The notes: a model not told the origin generated them from the letters alone. Positions 52,723 through 62,530 are shown, numbered from the stretch's first letter. The stretch: 64,000 nucleotides of DNA from Kocuria rosea (GCF_006094695.1 NZ_CP035103.1:2914001-2978000); one strand, 5' to 3'. Translations and numbers: made by a program.

Positions 52723-53115
52723 GTGCCCCTCGTGCGCATCGACGTCATCGAAGACCGTCGAACCCCCGAACAGCTCCGCGAGCTCGCCGACACCGTCCAG
52801 GACGTCATGCTCGACACCTTCGCGGCCCCGCCCCGCGACCGCTACCAGATCATCACCGAGCACCGGCCCGGCCAGATCATCGCCGAGGACACCGGCCTCG
52901 GCTTCACCCGCACCGACGACCTCGTCATCGTCCAGGTGGTCCAGCAGGGCCGCAGCGAGGCCCAGAAGCAGGCCATGTACCGGGCCCTGGCCGACCGCCT
53001 CCGCGCCCGCACCGGGCTGGACCCGCAGGACCTCATCGTCTCCGTCACCGAGAACACCCGCGAGGACTGGTCCTTCGGCGAGGGCGTCGCGCAGTTCCTC
53101 GAAGGCCGGCTCTGA
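52723..53115 (+). CDS. Tautomerase family protein
   Basis: A 130-residue tautomerase-superfamily protein. The mature N-terminus would be proline 1 (PLVRIDVIEDRRTPEQLREL), the catalytic base of this family after removal of methionine. It continues YQIITEHRPGQIIAEDTGLG and ends VSVTENTREDWSFGEGVAQF, as in YusQ-like and malonate semialdehyde decarboxylase-like members. GTG 52723 is required to expose this proline and follows GGAAGG. Malonate semialdehyde is an inositol breakdown product, so a role in handling it is attractive but unproven. It is divergent from iolE. Confidence 0.88.
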   Translation: MPLVRIDVIEDRRTPEQLRELADTVQDVMLDTFAAPPRDRYQIITEHRPGQIIAEDTGLGFTRTDDLVIVQVVQQGRSEAQKQAMYRALADRLRARTGLDPQDLIVSVTENTREDWSFGEGVAQFLEGRL

Positions 53116-53141
53116 CTCCTCGGCCGGCTCGGCGCACGGGA

Positions 53142-53176
53142 AAGGCCCCGTCCACGGTGTTCGCGGACGGGGCCTT
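53142..53176. terminator. Terminator between the tautomerase gene and sucD
   Basis: AAGGCCCCGTCC pairs with GGACGGGGCCTT across an 11-base loop, between two convergent genes. Confidence 0.6.
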
Positions 53177-53213
53177 CCCCGGGTGCTGGGTCGACGGGCC
53201 GGAGCCCGCCGGA

Positions 53214-54131
53214 TCACTTCGTCTCGAAGATCTCCCGCATCAGCTGGGCGGTCTCGGACGGGGTCTTGCCGACCTTCACGCCCGCGGCCTCGAGGGCCTC
53301 CTTCTTGGCCTGCGCCGTGCCCGAGGAGCCGGAGACGATGGCGCCGGCGTGGCCCATGGTCTTGCCCTCGGGAGCGGTGAAGCCGGCGACGTAGCCGACG
53401 ACCGGCTTGGAGACGTTCGCCTTGATGAAGTCCGCGGCGCGCTCCTCGGCGTCGCCGCCGATCTCGCCGATCATCACGATGGCCTCGGTCTCGGGGTCCG
53501 CCTCGAACGCCTCGAGGGCGTCGATGTGGGTGGTGCCGATGACCGGGTCGCCGCCGATGCCGATGGCGGTGGTGAAGCCGATGTCGCGCAGCTCGTACAT
53601 CATCTGGTAGGTCAGGGTGCCCGACTTGGAGACCAGGCCGATCTTGCCCTTGCCGGTGATGTTCGCCGGGGTGATGCCGACGAGCGACTCGCCCGGGGTG
53701 ATGATGCCGGGGCAGTTCGGGCCGATGATGCGGGTGGTCTGCTTGCCGTCCGCACCGGTCCTCGACTTCGCGTAGGCCCAGAACTCGGCGGAGTCCTGCA
53801 CCGGGATGCCCTCGGTGATGACGACCACCAGCGGGACCGAGGCGTCGATGGCCTCGATCACGGCGTCCTTCGTGAAGGCCGGCGGCACGAAGACGATCGA
53901 CACGTCCGCGCCGGTCTTCTCGACGGCCTCGGCGACGGTGCCGAAGACCGGCAGCTCGACGCTGTTGCCGTCCTTGTCCTGGTGGGCCACGGTGGTGCCG
54001 GCCTTGCGGGCGTTGACGCCGCCCATGACCTGCGTCCCCGCCGCGAGCATGCGGCCGGTGTGCTTGGTGCCCTCGCCGCCGGTGATGCCCTGAACGATGA
54101 CCTTGGAGTCCTTGTTCAAAAAGATTGACAT
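53214..54131 (-). CDS. sucD: Succinyl-CoA ligase (ADP-forming), alpha subunit
   Basis: TCA-cycle enzyme subunit that binds CoA and carries the phosphohistidine. The 305-residue protein begins [20 protein letters not shown], binds CoA with the Rossmann part, and has [19 protein letters not shown]. The active histidine lies in [20 protein letters not shown]. It lies 39 bp after sucC, the usual order. Inositol breakdown by this pathway yields acetyl-CoA, so a TCA enzyme next door is sensible but the two may be linked by chance. Confidence 0.97.
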   Translation of the reverse strand: MSIFLNKDSKVIVQGITGGEGTKHTGRMLAAGTQVMGGVNARKAGTTVAHQDKDGNSVELPVFGTVAEAVEKTGADVSIVFVPPAFTKDAVIEAIDASVPLVVVITEGIPVQDSAEFWAYAKSRTGADGKQTTRIIGPNCPGIITPGESLVGITPANITGKGKIGLVSKSGTLTYQMMYELRDIGFTTAIGIGGDPVIGTTHIDALEAFEADPETEAIVMIGEIGGDAEERAADFIKANVSKPVVGYVAGFTAPEGKTMGHAGAIVSGSSGTAQAKKEALEAAGVKVGKTPSETAQLMREIFETK

Positions 54132-54170
54132 TGCTGTTCGTTCCTTAGAAGTGTTCGTCCGGTCGGCGGA

Positions 54171-55340
54171 TCAGTTGGCGGCGTGGGCGAGCTCGGCGGC
54201 CTTGTCCGCGCCCTCGTCCATGGTCTCGGCGAGGGTGACGAGCGGGTGGTTGGCGCCGGCCAGGATGCGCCGGCCCTCCTCGACGTTGTTGCCGTCCAGG
54301 CGGACCACGAGCGGCTTGTCCTCCTCGTCCCCGAGGATCTCGAGGGCCTTCACGATGCCGTTGGCCACGGCGTCGCACGCGGTGATGCCGCCGAAGACGT
54401 TGACGAACACGGACTTCACCTGCGGGTCGTTGAGGATCACGTCCAGGCCCGCGGCCATGACCTCGGCCGAGGCCCCGCCGCCGATGTCCAGGAAGTTGGC
54501 CGGCTTGACGTTGCCGTGCTTCTCGCCGGCGTAGGCGACGACGTCCAGGGTGGACATCACCAGGCCCGCGCCGTTGCCGATGATGCCGACCTCGCCGTCG
54601 AGCTTGACGTAGTTGAGGTCGTGCTCCTTGGCCTTCTCCTCGAGGGGGTCGGCGCTGGACTTGTCGGCGAGGGAGGCGTGCTCCGGCTGGCGGAACTCCG
54701 CGTTCTCGTCGAGGGTGACCTTGCCGTCGAGAGCGATGACCTGCCCGTCGCCGGTCTTCACCAGCGGGTTGACCTCGACGAGCGTGGCGTCCTCCTTCTT
54801 GAAGACGTCCCACAGCTTCACGAGCACGGGGACCACCTTCGCGGCGGTCTCGTCGTCGAACTTCGCCTCGCGGACGATCTCCTGGGCCTTGGCCTCGGTG
54901 ATGCCCTCGGTCGGGACGACCTCGACGCGGGCGAGGGCCTCGGGCCGCTCGACGGCGAGCTGCTCGATCTCCACGCCGCCCTCGACGGAGCACATGGCCA
55001 GGTAGGAGCGGTTGGCACGGTCCAGCAGGATCGAGAAGTAGTACTCCTCCGCGATGTCCGCGCCCTGGGCGATCATGACGCGGTGGACGGTGTGGCCCTT
55101 GATGTCCATGCCGAGGATCTGCTGGGCGTACTCGTAGGCCTCGTCGGCGGTCTTGGCGACCTTGACGCCGCCGGCCTTGCCGCGGCCTCCGACCTTGACC
55201 TGCGCCTTCACGACGGTGACCCCGCCGATCTTCTCGGCGGCGGCCCTTGCTTCTTCGGGGGTGGTCGCGACGATGCCCTGGAGCACGGGGACGCCGTGCT
55301 TCTCGAACAGGTCGCGTGCCTGGTATTCGAACAGGTCCAC
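54171..55340 (-). CDS. sucC: Succinyl-CoA ligase (ADP-forming), beta subunit
   Basis: The nucleotide-binding ATP-grasp subunit, 389 residues. It starts [20 protein letters not shown] and has [20 protein letters not shown] in the ATP-grasp region, [20 protein letters not shown] with metal ligands, and the C-terminal domain [20 protein letters not shown], which contacts the alpha subunit. GTG 55340 gives the family N-terminus; the open frame upstream is not needed. It is followed by sucD. A weak minus-strand -10 TACAGT occurs near 55525-55530 in the 262-base upstream spacer. Confidence 0.97.
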   Translation of the reverse strand: MDLFEYQARDLFEKHGVPVLQGIVATTPEEARAAAEKIGGVTVVKAQVKVGGRGKAGGVKVAKTADEAYEYAQQILGMDIKGHTVHRVMIAQGADIAEEYYFSILLDRANRSYLAMCSVEGGVEIEQLAVERPEALARVEVVPTEGITEAKAQEIVREAKFDDETAAKVVPVLVKLWDVFKKEDATLVEVNPLVKTGDGQVIALDGKVTLDENAEFRQPEHASLADKSSADPLEEKAKEHDLNYVKLDGEVGIIGNGAGLVMSTLDVVAYAGEKHGNVKPANFLDIGGGASAEVMAAGLDVILNDPQVKSVFVNVFGGITACDAVANGIVKALEILGDEEDKPLVVRLDGNNVEEGRRILAGANHPLVTLAETMDEGADKAAELAHAAN

Positions 55341-55602
55341 GGGTGAATGCCCTTCTTCGTCGAAGTCGTGGGCGGCGGCGACCCGGGCAGTGTGCGGGTC
55401 GTCCTCCGACCTGGTGGTGAACGGAGCACTGCGCATCCTCCCGGCCGGGGCCGGCAGGATGCGTCCGGGCCGTTCCGCGGAGCCGTTCCGGGCGCGGGAC
55501 GTACCGGTGCACTCCCTGTACGAGACTGTAGTGCATGCTGAAACTGCGGCCACAACCGGGGGCGCGCGCGTGCGGCCCGGCGATTCTTGATTGACTGGCC
55601 CC

Positions 55603-56352
55603 ATGAGCTCTGTCGACTCCCCCGAGAACCGGGCGTTCGCCCCTGCCGATGCCGGCTTCCTCGTCTCGATCGCGACCTTCGCGTTCGTGGCCCTCGGACT
55701 GGAGGCCGTGGTCGACGGCACGGTGCTCACCTTCACCGGCGGGATCCCCGACGTCTACCCGCTGGGCTGGCAGGTCGTCACCTGGCTGACCCTCGGCGCG
55801 GCGTGGCTCGCGATCCAGCGGGGCCTCGTGGCGTGGCTGCGCCACCGGGCGGCGGACCCCGCGGTCCCTGCGCCCTCGGACCCCGCCCCCTCCTCCGCGG
55901 TCGACCACCGGCGGACCACCACGGCCCTCGTCGTCTTCGTGCTGGCCGTCCTGCTCGGGGTGATCCTGCCCGTCTTCCTCGTGGGCGAGTGGCGCGTGCA
56001 GCCGATCCAGCTCTACCTGGACCTCTACGCGGAGTACGGCGCGGGCGCGTGGCTCGGCATGGTGGGCTTCGCCGCCTACCACGTGGGGCGGGCCCTGCTC
56101 CTCGCACTGGTCCTGACGTGCGTGCAGCGGGCCGCGGAGCTGCGCCGGCCGGCCCCCTGGGCACGGGTCGCCCCGGTGGGCGGGCTCGTCCTCGGGCTCC
56201 TGCTCGCCCTGCCCGGGCTGGTCCTGGGCGGCTGGGCCTCCGTCGCCACGGCCGTGGTCTGCTGCACGCTGCTGGGCGTGGTGCACAACCTCACCGGCAG
56301 GTCGCTGCGCTGGACGGCCCCCGCGGCCGTGGCGGTGCTGCTGTTCGTCTAG
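55603..56352 (+). CDS. Membrane protein of unknown function
   Basis: A 249-residue protein with about six hydrophobic helices (for example [58 protein letters not shown]) and a short charged loop rich in proline and alanine between the second and third. ATG 55603 is used; a TTG at 55591 is in frame upstream. It resembles small actinobacterial membrane proteins described only as hypothetical. It is divergent from sucC and lies before iolT, but nothing in it suggests a link to inositol. Confidence 0.75.
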   Translation: MSSVDSPENRAFAPADAGFLVSIATFAFVALGLEAVVDGTVLTFTGGIPDVYPLGWQVVTWLTLGAAWLAIQRGLVAWLRHRAADPAVPAPSDPAPSSAVDHRRTTTALVVFVLAVLLGVILPVFLVGEWRVQPIQLYLDLYAEYGAGAWLGMVGFAAYHVGRALLLALVLTCVQRAAELRRPAPWARVAPVGGLVLGLLLALPGLVLGGWASVATAVVCCTLLGVVHNLTGRSLRWTAPAAVAVLLFV

Positions 56353-56472
56353 CGGCGTCGGCCGGGGCCCCTGTCGCCGTGCGCCCCTCCGGCTCCGACC
56401 CGGGCAGGACCGTGGCGGAGAAATGTTGCGGCGATCACAAGAATCTGCCCGCCGGGGTTCCCCACCCCGGCC

Positions 56473-56488
56473 ATATGTCCTAACATAA
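56473..56488. promoter_or_regulatory. TGT-N4-ACA operator, site 5 (iolT)
   Basis: ATATGTCCTAACATAA contains TGT and ACA half-sites four bases apart with AT flanks, about 110 bp before the iolT start, in a short AT-rich island. A -10-like CATAAT (56484-56489) overlaps it. Confidence 0.5.
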
Positions 56489-56591
56489 TGACATCAGGAC
56501 CACTGAGACGTGCGTCACGCACGGAGTGACCCGTCCGACCCGTCAGCACCGTGCAGAGCGCACCGGTTGCGTCCGAGCAAAGGAACTCCCG

Positions 56592-58040
56592 ATGGCCACC
56601 TCCTCACCCCGGGAAGCAGCAGCCACGCTGCCTCCCCTCACGTCCGGGCCGCATCGCAAGCGCCTCGGTCTCATCTCCGTCGTCGCCTGCTTCGGCGGCC
56701 TGCTCTTCGGCTACGACACCGGCGTGATCAACGGCGCGCTCCGCCCGATGTCGGAGGAGCTCGGCCTCACCCCGTTCACCGAGGGCGTGGTCACCAGCTC
56801 GCTCGTCTTCGCCGCCGCCGTCGGCGCGCTGTCCGGCGGACGCCTCTCGGACGCCTGGGGGCGCCGGAAGACCATCCTCCTGCTGGCCGTCCTGTTCTTC
56901 GTCGGGACCCTGGTCGTCGTGCTCACCCCCAACTACGAGATCCTCGTGCTCGGGCGCGTCCTGCTCGGCCTGGCCGTGGGCGGCGCCTCGGCGGTGGTGC
57001 CCGTCTTCCTCGCGGAGATGGCCCCGTACGAGATCCGCGGCTCGATCGCGGGACGCAACGAGGTGGCCATCGTGATCGGCCAGCTCTCCGCGTTCGTGAT
57101 CAACGCGATCATCGGCAACGTCTTCAGCGACGTCACCGGCGTCTGGCGGATCATGTTCGCGATCTGCGCGCTGCCGGCCGTGGCGCTGTTCATCGGCATG
57201 CTCCGGATGCCGGAGTCCCCGCGCTGGCTCGTCGAGAAGGGCCGGCACGCGGAGGCCCTCGAGGTGCTCAAGACGGTGCGCTCCGAGGACCGTGCGATCG
57301 CCGAGCTCGGCGAGGTCGAGCACATCACCGAGGAGGAGCGCGCCGAGAACCGGATCGGGCTGGGCGCGATCCTGACCAACAAGCACCTGCTCCGCATCCT
57401 GCTCGTCGGCATCGGCCTCGGCATCGTCCAGCAGTTCACCGGCATCAACTCGATCATGTACTACGGGCAGATCGTGCTGATCGAATCGGGCTTCGAGGCC
57501 GGCGCGGCCCTCATCGCCAACATCGCCCCCGGGGTGATCGCCGTGGTCGGCGGCTTCATCGCGCTGTACATGATGGACCGGCTCGACCGGCGCAAGACCT
57601 TCATGATCGGTCTGAGCCTCACCACCACGTGCCACCTGCTGATCGGGATCGCCGCGATGACGATGACGGTGGACAACCCGCTGCGGCCCTGGGTGATCCT
57701 GGCCCTCGTGGTGGCCTTCGTCGGCTCCATGCAGACCTTCCTCAACGTCGCGGTCTGGGTGTACCTCTCCGAGGTGTTCCCCCTGCACATGCGCGGCTTC
57801 GGGATCGGCGTGTCCGTCTTCATGCTCTGGGTGGCCAACGGCGTCCTCGCGCTCTACTTCCCCTCCCTGGTCGACGCGGTCGGGATCACCGGGACGTTCT
57901 TCCTCTTCGCCGGGTTCGGCGTGCTGTCCCTGATCTTCGTCTACACCCAGGTCCCGGAGACGCGGGGACGCACCCTCGAGGCGCTCGAGGAGGACGTCTC
58001 GACCGGCGCGATCTACACGGTGAAGGCGAAGTCCTCCTAG
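56592..58040 (+). CDS. iolT: Sugar porter family symporter, likely myo-inositol/H+ (IolT-like)
   Basis: A 482-residue, twelve-helix sugar porter of the major facilitator superfamily. It has VACFGGLLFGYDTGVINGAL in helix 1, the motif GGRLSDAWGRRKTILL after helix 2, MPESPRWLVEKGR at the end of the first half, and GIVQQFTGINSIMYY, whose QQFTGIN is the sugar-binding signature. The end VPETRGRTLEALEE is the classic PETKG-like motif. It closely resembles IolT1 of Corynebacterium. ATG 56592 is preferred. With a shared operator upstream it is a second inositol uptake route beside the ABC importer. Confidence 0.92.
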   Translation: MATSSPREAAATLPPLTSGPHRKRLGLISVVACFGGLLFGYDTGVINGALRPMSEELGLTPFTEGVVTSSLVFAAAVGALSGGRLSDAWGRRKTILLLAVLFFVGTLVVVLTPNYEILVLGRVLLGLAVGGASAVVPVFLAEMAPYEIRGSIAGRNEVAIVIGQLSAFVINAIIGNVFSDVTGVWRIMFAICALPAVALFIGMLRMPESPRWLVEKGRHAEALEVLKTVRSEDRAIAELGEVEHITEEERAENRIGLGAILTNKHLLRILLVGIGLGIVQQFTGINSIMYYGQIVLIESGFEAGAALIANIAPGVIAVVGGFIALYMMDRLDRRKTFMIGLSLTTTCHLLIGIAAMTMTVDNPLRPWVILALVVAFVGSMQTFLNVAVWVYLSEVFPLHMRGFGIGVSVFMLWVANGVLALYFPSLVDAVGITGTFFLFAGFGVLSLIFVYTQVPETRGRTLEALEEDVSTGAIYTVKAKSS

Positions 58041-58085
58041 GGAACAAGCCCGAGAGGTCAGCGGCGGGGACGCCCTGACCCGAGG

Positions 58086-58135
58086 AGAGCCTCCGGCCGG
58101 ACGTGGTCCCTGACCACGCTCCGGCCGGAGGCTCT
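58086..58135. terminator. Terminator between iolT and pcrA
   Basis: AGAGCCTCCGGCCGG pairs with CCGGCCGGAGGCTCT, and the stem continues with CGTGGT and ACCACG around a CCCTG loop. It stands between the convergent iolT and pcrA genes and could serve both. Confidence 0.7.
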
Positions 58136-58221
58136 TCGCACGTCCCGCCCCCGCTCCGGCACGGGACCGGAGGCGGGACCACCGGTACGACCACCGCGGG
58201 GGCGGGCGGAACCGGGTCGGC

Positions 58222-60690
58222 TCAGCCGACCTTCGTCAGCGGCGCGTAGCGCAGCAGCAGCCGCTTCTCGTCGGCCCCGAAGCGCACCTTCGCCACGGTC
58301 TTGTCGCCGGCGCCCTCGAGGGACACCACGGTGCCCTTCCCGAACGCCGTGTGGTCCACGGTGTCGCCGACCGCGAGACTGGGAATCTCCTTGTTGGGCT
58401 GGACCCGTCCGGCCGTGGTGGCCCGGGACGGTGCCATCCGCTCGAAGGCCGCGTTCGACGCCGCGGCGGCGCCCCAGTAGGACCCCCGCATCGGGTCCCG
58501 CTGCCCGGAGCCGCCGTGCAGCGAGGAACCCCAGGACGCCGGGGCCGAGGACCCCTCGCGCTTCCAGTCGAGGAGCTCCGCCGGGATCTCGTCGAGGAAC
58601 GGGCTGGCCGGGTTGTACTGGGACTGCCCCCACATGGAGCGGAACTCGGAGCGGGTGAGGTAGAGGCGCTCGCGGGCCCGGGTGAGCCCCACGTAGGCGA
58701 GCCGCCGCTCCTCCTCCATCTCCTTCTCGTCCGTGAGGGAGCGCTGGTGCGGGAACAGCCCGTGCTCCATGCCGGTCAGGAAGACCACGGGGAACTCGAG
58801 GCCCTTGGCGGTGTGCAGGGTCATGAGCGTGACCACGCCCTGGGCGCGGGCCTCGGCGACCTCCGCCGCGATCTGTTCGGCGCTCGGTCCGCCCTCGGTG
58901 CCGGCGGCGGGCCGGTTCGGGATCTGGTCGGCGTCGGCCACGAGGGAGACGTGCTCGAGGAACTCGGGCAGCCCGGCCTCGGGGTGGTCCCGCTCGAACT
59001 CGCGGACCACGGCCACGAGCTCCGCGAGGTTCTCGACCCGGGACTCGTCCTGGGGGTCCTGCGACTGGCGCAGCGCGGCGAGGTATCCGGACTGCTCCAG
59101 GACGGCCTCGAGGACCGTGGCGGCCCCCGAGCCCTCGGCGACCGAGGCGAGGTCGTCCATGAGCTGGACGAAGGCCTTGACCGCGTTCAGGGAGCGGGTG
59201 GCCATGCCGGGCGCCTCGTCGGCGCGGCGCAGCGCGGCCATGAAGGAGACCCGCTCGCGCTCGGCGAGGGCCGCGGCGGCGCCCTCCGCGCGGTCGCCGA
59301 TGCCGCGCTTGGGCTCGTTGACGATCCGGCGGACGTTGATGTCGTCGTCCGGGTTCACGATCGCGCGCAGGTAGGACAGGGCGTCCTTGATCTCCTTGCG
59401 CTCGTAGAAGCGGGTGCCGCCCACCACCTTGTAGGGCAGGCCCACGCGCATGAGGATCTCCTCGAGAGAGCGGGACTGCGCGTTGGTGCGGTAGAACACG
59501 GCGACGTCGCCGGGGCGGTACCCGTCCTCGTCCTGGAGACGGTCGATCTCCTCGGCGATGAAGCGGGCCTCCTCGTGCTCGTTCTCGGCGGCGTAGCCGG
59601 TGATCTTCTCGCCGCTGCCGGAGGCCGTCCACAGCCGCTTGTCCCGGCGGCCCTTGTTCTTGGCGATCACCGCGTTGGCCGCGGTGAGGATGTTCTGGGT
59701 GGACCGGTAGTTCTGCTCCAGCAGGATGGTGCGGGCCTGGGGGTAGTCCTGCTCGAAGTCGACGATGTTGCGGATGTCGGCCCCGCGGAACGCGTAGATC
59801 GACTGGTCCGAGTCCCCCACGACGGTCAGCTCGGCGGGCGGCACGGGGCTCGCCCCCGGCCCGGTCCCGGCGTCCGCCCCCGTCCCGACGAGCTCCCGGA
59901 CCAGCGCGTACTGCGCGTGGTTGGTGTCCTGGTACTCGTCGATGAGCACGTGCCGGTACCGCCGCCGGTAGTACTCGGCGACCTGCGGGAACGCCCGGAG
60001 CATGTGCACGGTCTGGGCGATGAGGTCGTCGAAGTCCATGGCGTTGGCCGCGCGCAGCCGCTCCGTGTAGCCGCGGTAGACCTGGGCCACGGCGCTCTCG
60101 AAGGGGTCGGTCTCGGAGACCCGGGACAGGTACGTCTCGTCGTCGACGAGCTCGTTCTTCAGCGCGGAGATCCGGTGCTGGATGCTCTTGGGGGCGAAGC
60201 GCTTCGGATCGAGGTCGTGCTGCTTGGCCACGAGGGTGAGCAGCCGCAGGGAGTCGGCGGAGTCGTAGATGGAGAAGGTCGACTTCAGGCCCACGCTGGC
60301 GGCCTCCCGCCGCAGCACGCGCACGCAGAAGGAGTGGAAGGTGGAGATCGACATCGACCTCGCGGAGTCCCCCACCAGCTCCACCACGCGCTCGCGCATC
60401 TCGGCGGCGGCCTTGTTCGTGAACGTGATCGCCAGGATCTCGCCCTGGTGGGCGCGCCCGGTGGCCAGCAGGTGCGCGATCCGGTGGGTCAGCACCCGGG
60501 TCTTTCCGGAGCCGGCGCCGGCGACGATCAGCAGCGGTGAGCCGGAGTGCTCCACGGCTGCCCGCTGCGGGTCGTTGAGCCCCTCCACCAGGGCCTCGGC
60601 GGAGACGGTGCCCCGCCTCGGACGGGCGTCGGTGCCGGGGCGGGCCACGGAGGCGGAGGGCAGGAGCGGGTTGTCGAAGAGGTAGTCCAT
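58222..60690 (-). CDS. pcrA: ATP-dependent DNA helicase PcrA/UvrD
   Basis: A 3'-to-5' superfamily 1 helicase for nucleotide excision repair, replication and clearing of stalled RNA polymerase. The 822-residue protein has LNDPQRAAVEHSGSPLLIVA (Q motif), AGAGSGKTRVLTHRIAHLLA (Walker A), VLIDEYQDTNHAQYALVREL (motif II), ILLEQNYRSTQNILTAANAV (motif IV) and VTLMTLHTAKGLEFPVVFLT (motif V). The C-terminal VGDTVDHTAFGKGTVVSLEG is the Tudor-like RNA polymerase-binding domain of PcrA. ATG 60690. It is a single gene. Confidence 0.97.
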   Translation of the reverse strand: MDYLFDNPLLPSASVARPGTDARPRRGTVSAEALVEGLNDPQRAAVEHSGSPLLIVAGAGSGKTRVLTHRIAHLLATGRAHQGEILAITFTNKAAAEMRERVVELVGDSARSMSISTFHSFCVRVLRREAASVGLKSTFSIYDSADSLRLLTLVAKQHDLDPKRFAPKSIQHRISALKNELVDDETYLSRVSETDPFESAVAQVYRGYTERLRAANAMDFDDLIAQTVHMLRAFPQVAEYYRRRYRHVLIDEYQDTNHAQYALVRELVGTGADAGTGPGASPVPPAELTVVGDSDQSIYAFRGADIRNIVDFEQDYPQARTILLEQNYRSTQNILTAANAVIAKNKGRRDKRLWTASGSGEKITGYAAENEHEEARFIAEEIDRLQDEDGYRPGDVAVFYRTNAQSRSLEEILMRVGLPYKVVGGTRFYERKEIKDALSYLRAIVNPDDDINVRRIVNEPKRGIGDRAEGAAAALAERERVSFMAALRRADEAPGMATRSLNAVKAFVQLMDDLASVAEGSGAATVLEAVLEQSGYLAALRQSQDPQDESRVENLAELVAVVREFERDHPEAGLPEFLEHVSLVADADQIPNRPAAGTEGGPSAEQIAAEVAEARAQGVVTLMTLHTAKGLEFPVVFLTGMEHGLFPHQRSLTDEKEMEEERRLAYVGLTRARERLYLTRSEFRSMWGQSQYNPASPFLDEIPAELLDWKREGSSAPASWGSSLHGGSGQRDPMRGSYWGAAAASNAAFERMAPSRATTAGRVQPNKEIPSLAVGDTVDHTAFGKGTVVSLEGAGDKTVAKVRFGADEKRLLLRYAPLTKVG

Positions 60691-60745
60691 CGTGGACCCA
60701 GTCTACCGAGGCCCGGTGACAGCCGGGCCGGCCGGGGAACGGCCC

Positions 60746-61474
60746 TCAGACGAAGTGCAGTTCGAGCCGGTGCCGGCCGTTGTCGTCCTCGACCCACAGC
60801 TCCGAGTCGGCGACCGTGACCCGGACGGGCCGCTTCAGCTCGATGTCGTCGTCGAACTCGACGGAGCCCTCGGTCCCTCCGCCGTAGACGGTGTCGAGCT
60901 CCCGGCTGGCCGGGTCGAGGTGCCGGATGGCGTCGTTGCCGGTGTCGGCGATCACGATGGAGCCGTCGTAGAGGATCTGCAGGTCCTCGGGGTGGTCCAG
61001 CTGGGCCACGTCCGCGGGCCCGTCCGCGAACCCCGCGCCCGCCCGGCCGACCACGGTGCAGACCTGCGGGGAGCCGTCGGGCTTGTCGGTGTCGATCTCG
61101 ATGCAGCGCAGGGACGAGGAGTCCCGGTCGATGAGCCACAGCGTGCCGTTGCCGTCCTCGGTGATGGAGACGGTCGCGGCGAACTTCGCCTGCGCCGCCT
61201 TCCCGTCCCGCCGCCCGGACTCGCCCGTGCCGGCGAACTCGTACAGCACGTCGGTGTACGGGTCCCAGCGGAAGAGCCGGTGCAGGGAGGGCACCGCCAC
61301 GATCACGGCCGAGAGCTTGTGCGACCACACCATGTCGGCGATGGGGGCGCCTCCGAGGACGGAGCAGTCCACCGTGCGGCGCACCGTCTCGTGGTCCTTC
61401 TCGAACAGCGTCAGCACGTTGCCCTCGGTCAGCCGCATGAGCAGGCCGTCCGGGAGTCCGATGGACAGTTCCAT
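60746..61474 (-). CDS. Beta-propeller (NHL-repeat-like) protein of unknown function
   Basis: A 242-residue protein with repeated blade-like segments: FRWDPYTDVLYEFAGTGESG, GNGTLWLIDRDSSSLRCIEI, ILYDGSIVIADTGNDAIRHL, and SELWVEDDNGRHRLELHFV. The pattern of glycine-aspartate turns followed by four strands fits NHL-type propellers, but only about four blades are present, so it may be incomplete or form a dimer. No signal peptide is seen. ATG 61474 follows GGAGGTG seven bases upstream. Function is unknown; it stands alone between pcrA and a divergent membrane protein. Confidence 0.75.
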   Translation of the reverse strand: MELSIGLPDGLLMRLTEGNVLTLFEKDHETVRRTVDCSVLGGAPIADMVWSHKLSAVIVAVPSLHRLFRWDPYTDVLYEFAGTGESGRRDGKAAQAKFAATVSITEDGNGTLWLIDRDSSSLRCIEIDTDKPDGSPQVCTVVGRAGAGFADGPADVAQLDHPEDLQILYDGSIVIADTGNDAIRHLDPASRELDTVYGGGTEGSVEFDDDIELKRPVRVTVADSELWVEDDNGRHRLELHFV

Positions 61475-61625
61475 GACCGGCACCTCCGTGTCGTCCTCGT
61501 CGAGCGCCCGGTCGTCGTCGGCCGGTCCGCCCCCCGTGCGGCCCGTCAGGGCCGGTGCGGGTGGCCCCAGCCTACCCCGCGGTCCCGGCGTTGGGCGGCG
61601 GGCGCGCGCGCCGGATAATGGGGGC

Positions 61626-62300
61626 ATGGGACTGACACGCGCACAGAAGGCACGCAAGCACGGCGGCACCGCGGCACCCCCGGGACCGGCCCGGGGCACC
61701 CGCCTGCACGAGGCGGCTCCCGGTGAGCTCCGCCCCGAGCCCACGAGGTCGAGCTCGGGCCTCGTGGTGGGCGTGGCCATGTCCGTCTCGGCGCTCCTGT
61801 GGCTCTGGGTGCACGCCGGGGTCCTCCCCCGGTTCGGCGCCGCCGCGGCCGGCGGGCTGACCCTGCCCGAGTGGATGCCGGGCGGTTTCGACCAGGCGCA
61901 CGCCCAGCGGCTCGCCGCGGCGCTGGGCGAGGAGGGACTCGCCCAGTACGAGGCGGTGCACGGCTCCTCCGGGCTGCTGGCGCCGCTGTTCGTGGGGCTG
62001 GCGTGGCTGCTGTTCGTGGCGGTCAACACGCAGTCCCGAGCCCGGCGGTGGCTGCGCTCGGCGGTGGTGCTCGGCTTCGCGTCCGTGTCCCTGGCCGGCA
62101 ACGCGGCCATCGACGCCGCTCTCGCGGACCCCGGGGACGGCGCCGCCGTGACCACGGCGTCCGTGCTGGTGATCGCCCGCTGGGTGCTGCTCGTGCTGCT
62201 GCTCGCCGTGACCGGGGCCGTGGCCGTGGAGGCCCTGCGGCGCCGGTCGAGGACCGCCGGCGCCCCGCGGCAGGACCCGCGTTCCGGACAGCGGGGGTGA
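61626..62300 (+). CDS. Hypothetical membrane protein
   Basis: A 224-residue protein with a basic N-terminus (MGLTRAQKARKHGG) and about four hydrophobic helices: residues about 49-68, 112-130, 138-160 and 178-200. An extracytoplasmic loop (LPEWMPGGFDQAHAQRLAAA) lies between the first two. The C-terminus is arginine-rich. I recognise no named family. ATG 61626 gives the short basic start; the open frame upstream overlaps the divergent gene. It is followed by a terminator and tRNA-Arg. Confidence 0.72.
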   Translation: MGLTRAQKARKHGGTAAPPGPARGTRLHEAAPGELRPEPTRSSSGLVVGVAMSVSALLWLWVHAGVLPRFGAAAAGGLTLPEWMPGGFDQAHAQRLAAALGEEGLAQYEAVHGSSGLLAPLFVGLAWLLFVAVNTQSRARRWLRSAVVLGFASVSLAGNAAIDAALADPGDGAAVTTASVLVIARWVLLVLLLAVTGAVAVEALRRRSRTAGAPRQDPRSGQRG

Positions 62301-62358
62301 GCCCGGCTCCCGGTCGCGCGGAGGCCGCCCGGCCCCGCCGGTTCCGTTCCGGACAGAA

Positions 62359-62390
62359 GGACGCCCCGGACCGTGCGGTCCGGGGCGTCC
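62359..62390. terminator. Terminator between the membrane protein gene and tRNA-Arg
   Basis: A perfect 14-bp stem (GGACGCCCCGGACC and its complement) with a GTGC loop. It lies downstream of both convergent genes. Confidence 0.75.
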
Positions 62391-62395
62391 GTGCG

Positions 62396-62468
62396 TGCCC
62401 CCGATTGGATTCGAACCAACGACACCGGCTTTAGGAGAGCCGTGCTCTATCCCCTGAGCTACGAGGGC
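62396..62468 (-). tRNA. tRNA-Arg (anticodon CCT)
   Basis: Reading the minus strand from 62468, the acceptor stem is GCCCTCG paired with CGGGGGC. The D arm has GTAGCTCAGGGGATAGAGC. The anticodon stem-loop is CGGCT, CTCCTAA, AGCCG, giving anticodon CCT for AGG codons. The T arm has GTTGGTTCGAATCCAAT. The discriminator is A and no CCA is encoded. It reads the rare AGG arginine codon and is 73 bases long with a normal cloverleaf. Confidence 0.97.
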
Positions 62469-62530
62469 GACGCGAACAGTCTAGGGGGTCCCCCGGACCC
62501 CCGCTAACCGGCCCCGTTAGGATCGGTCGC

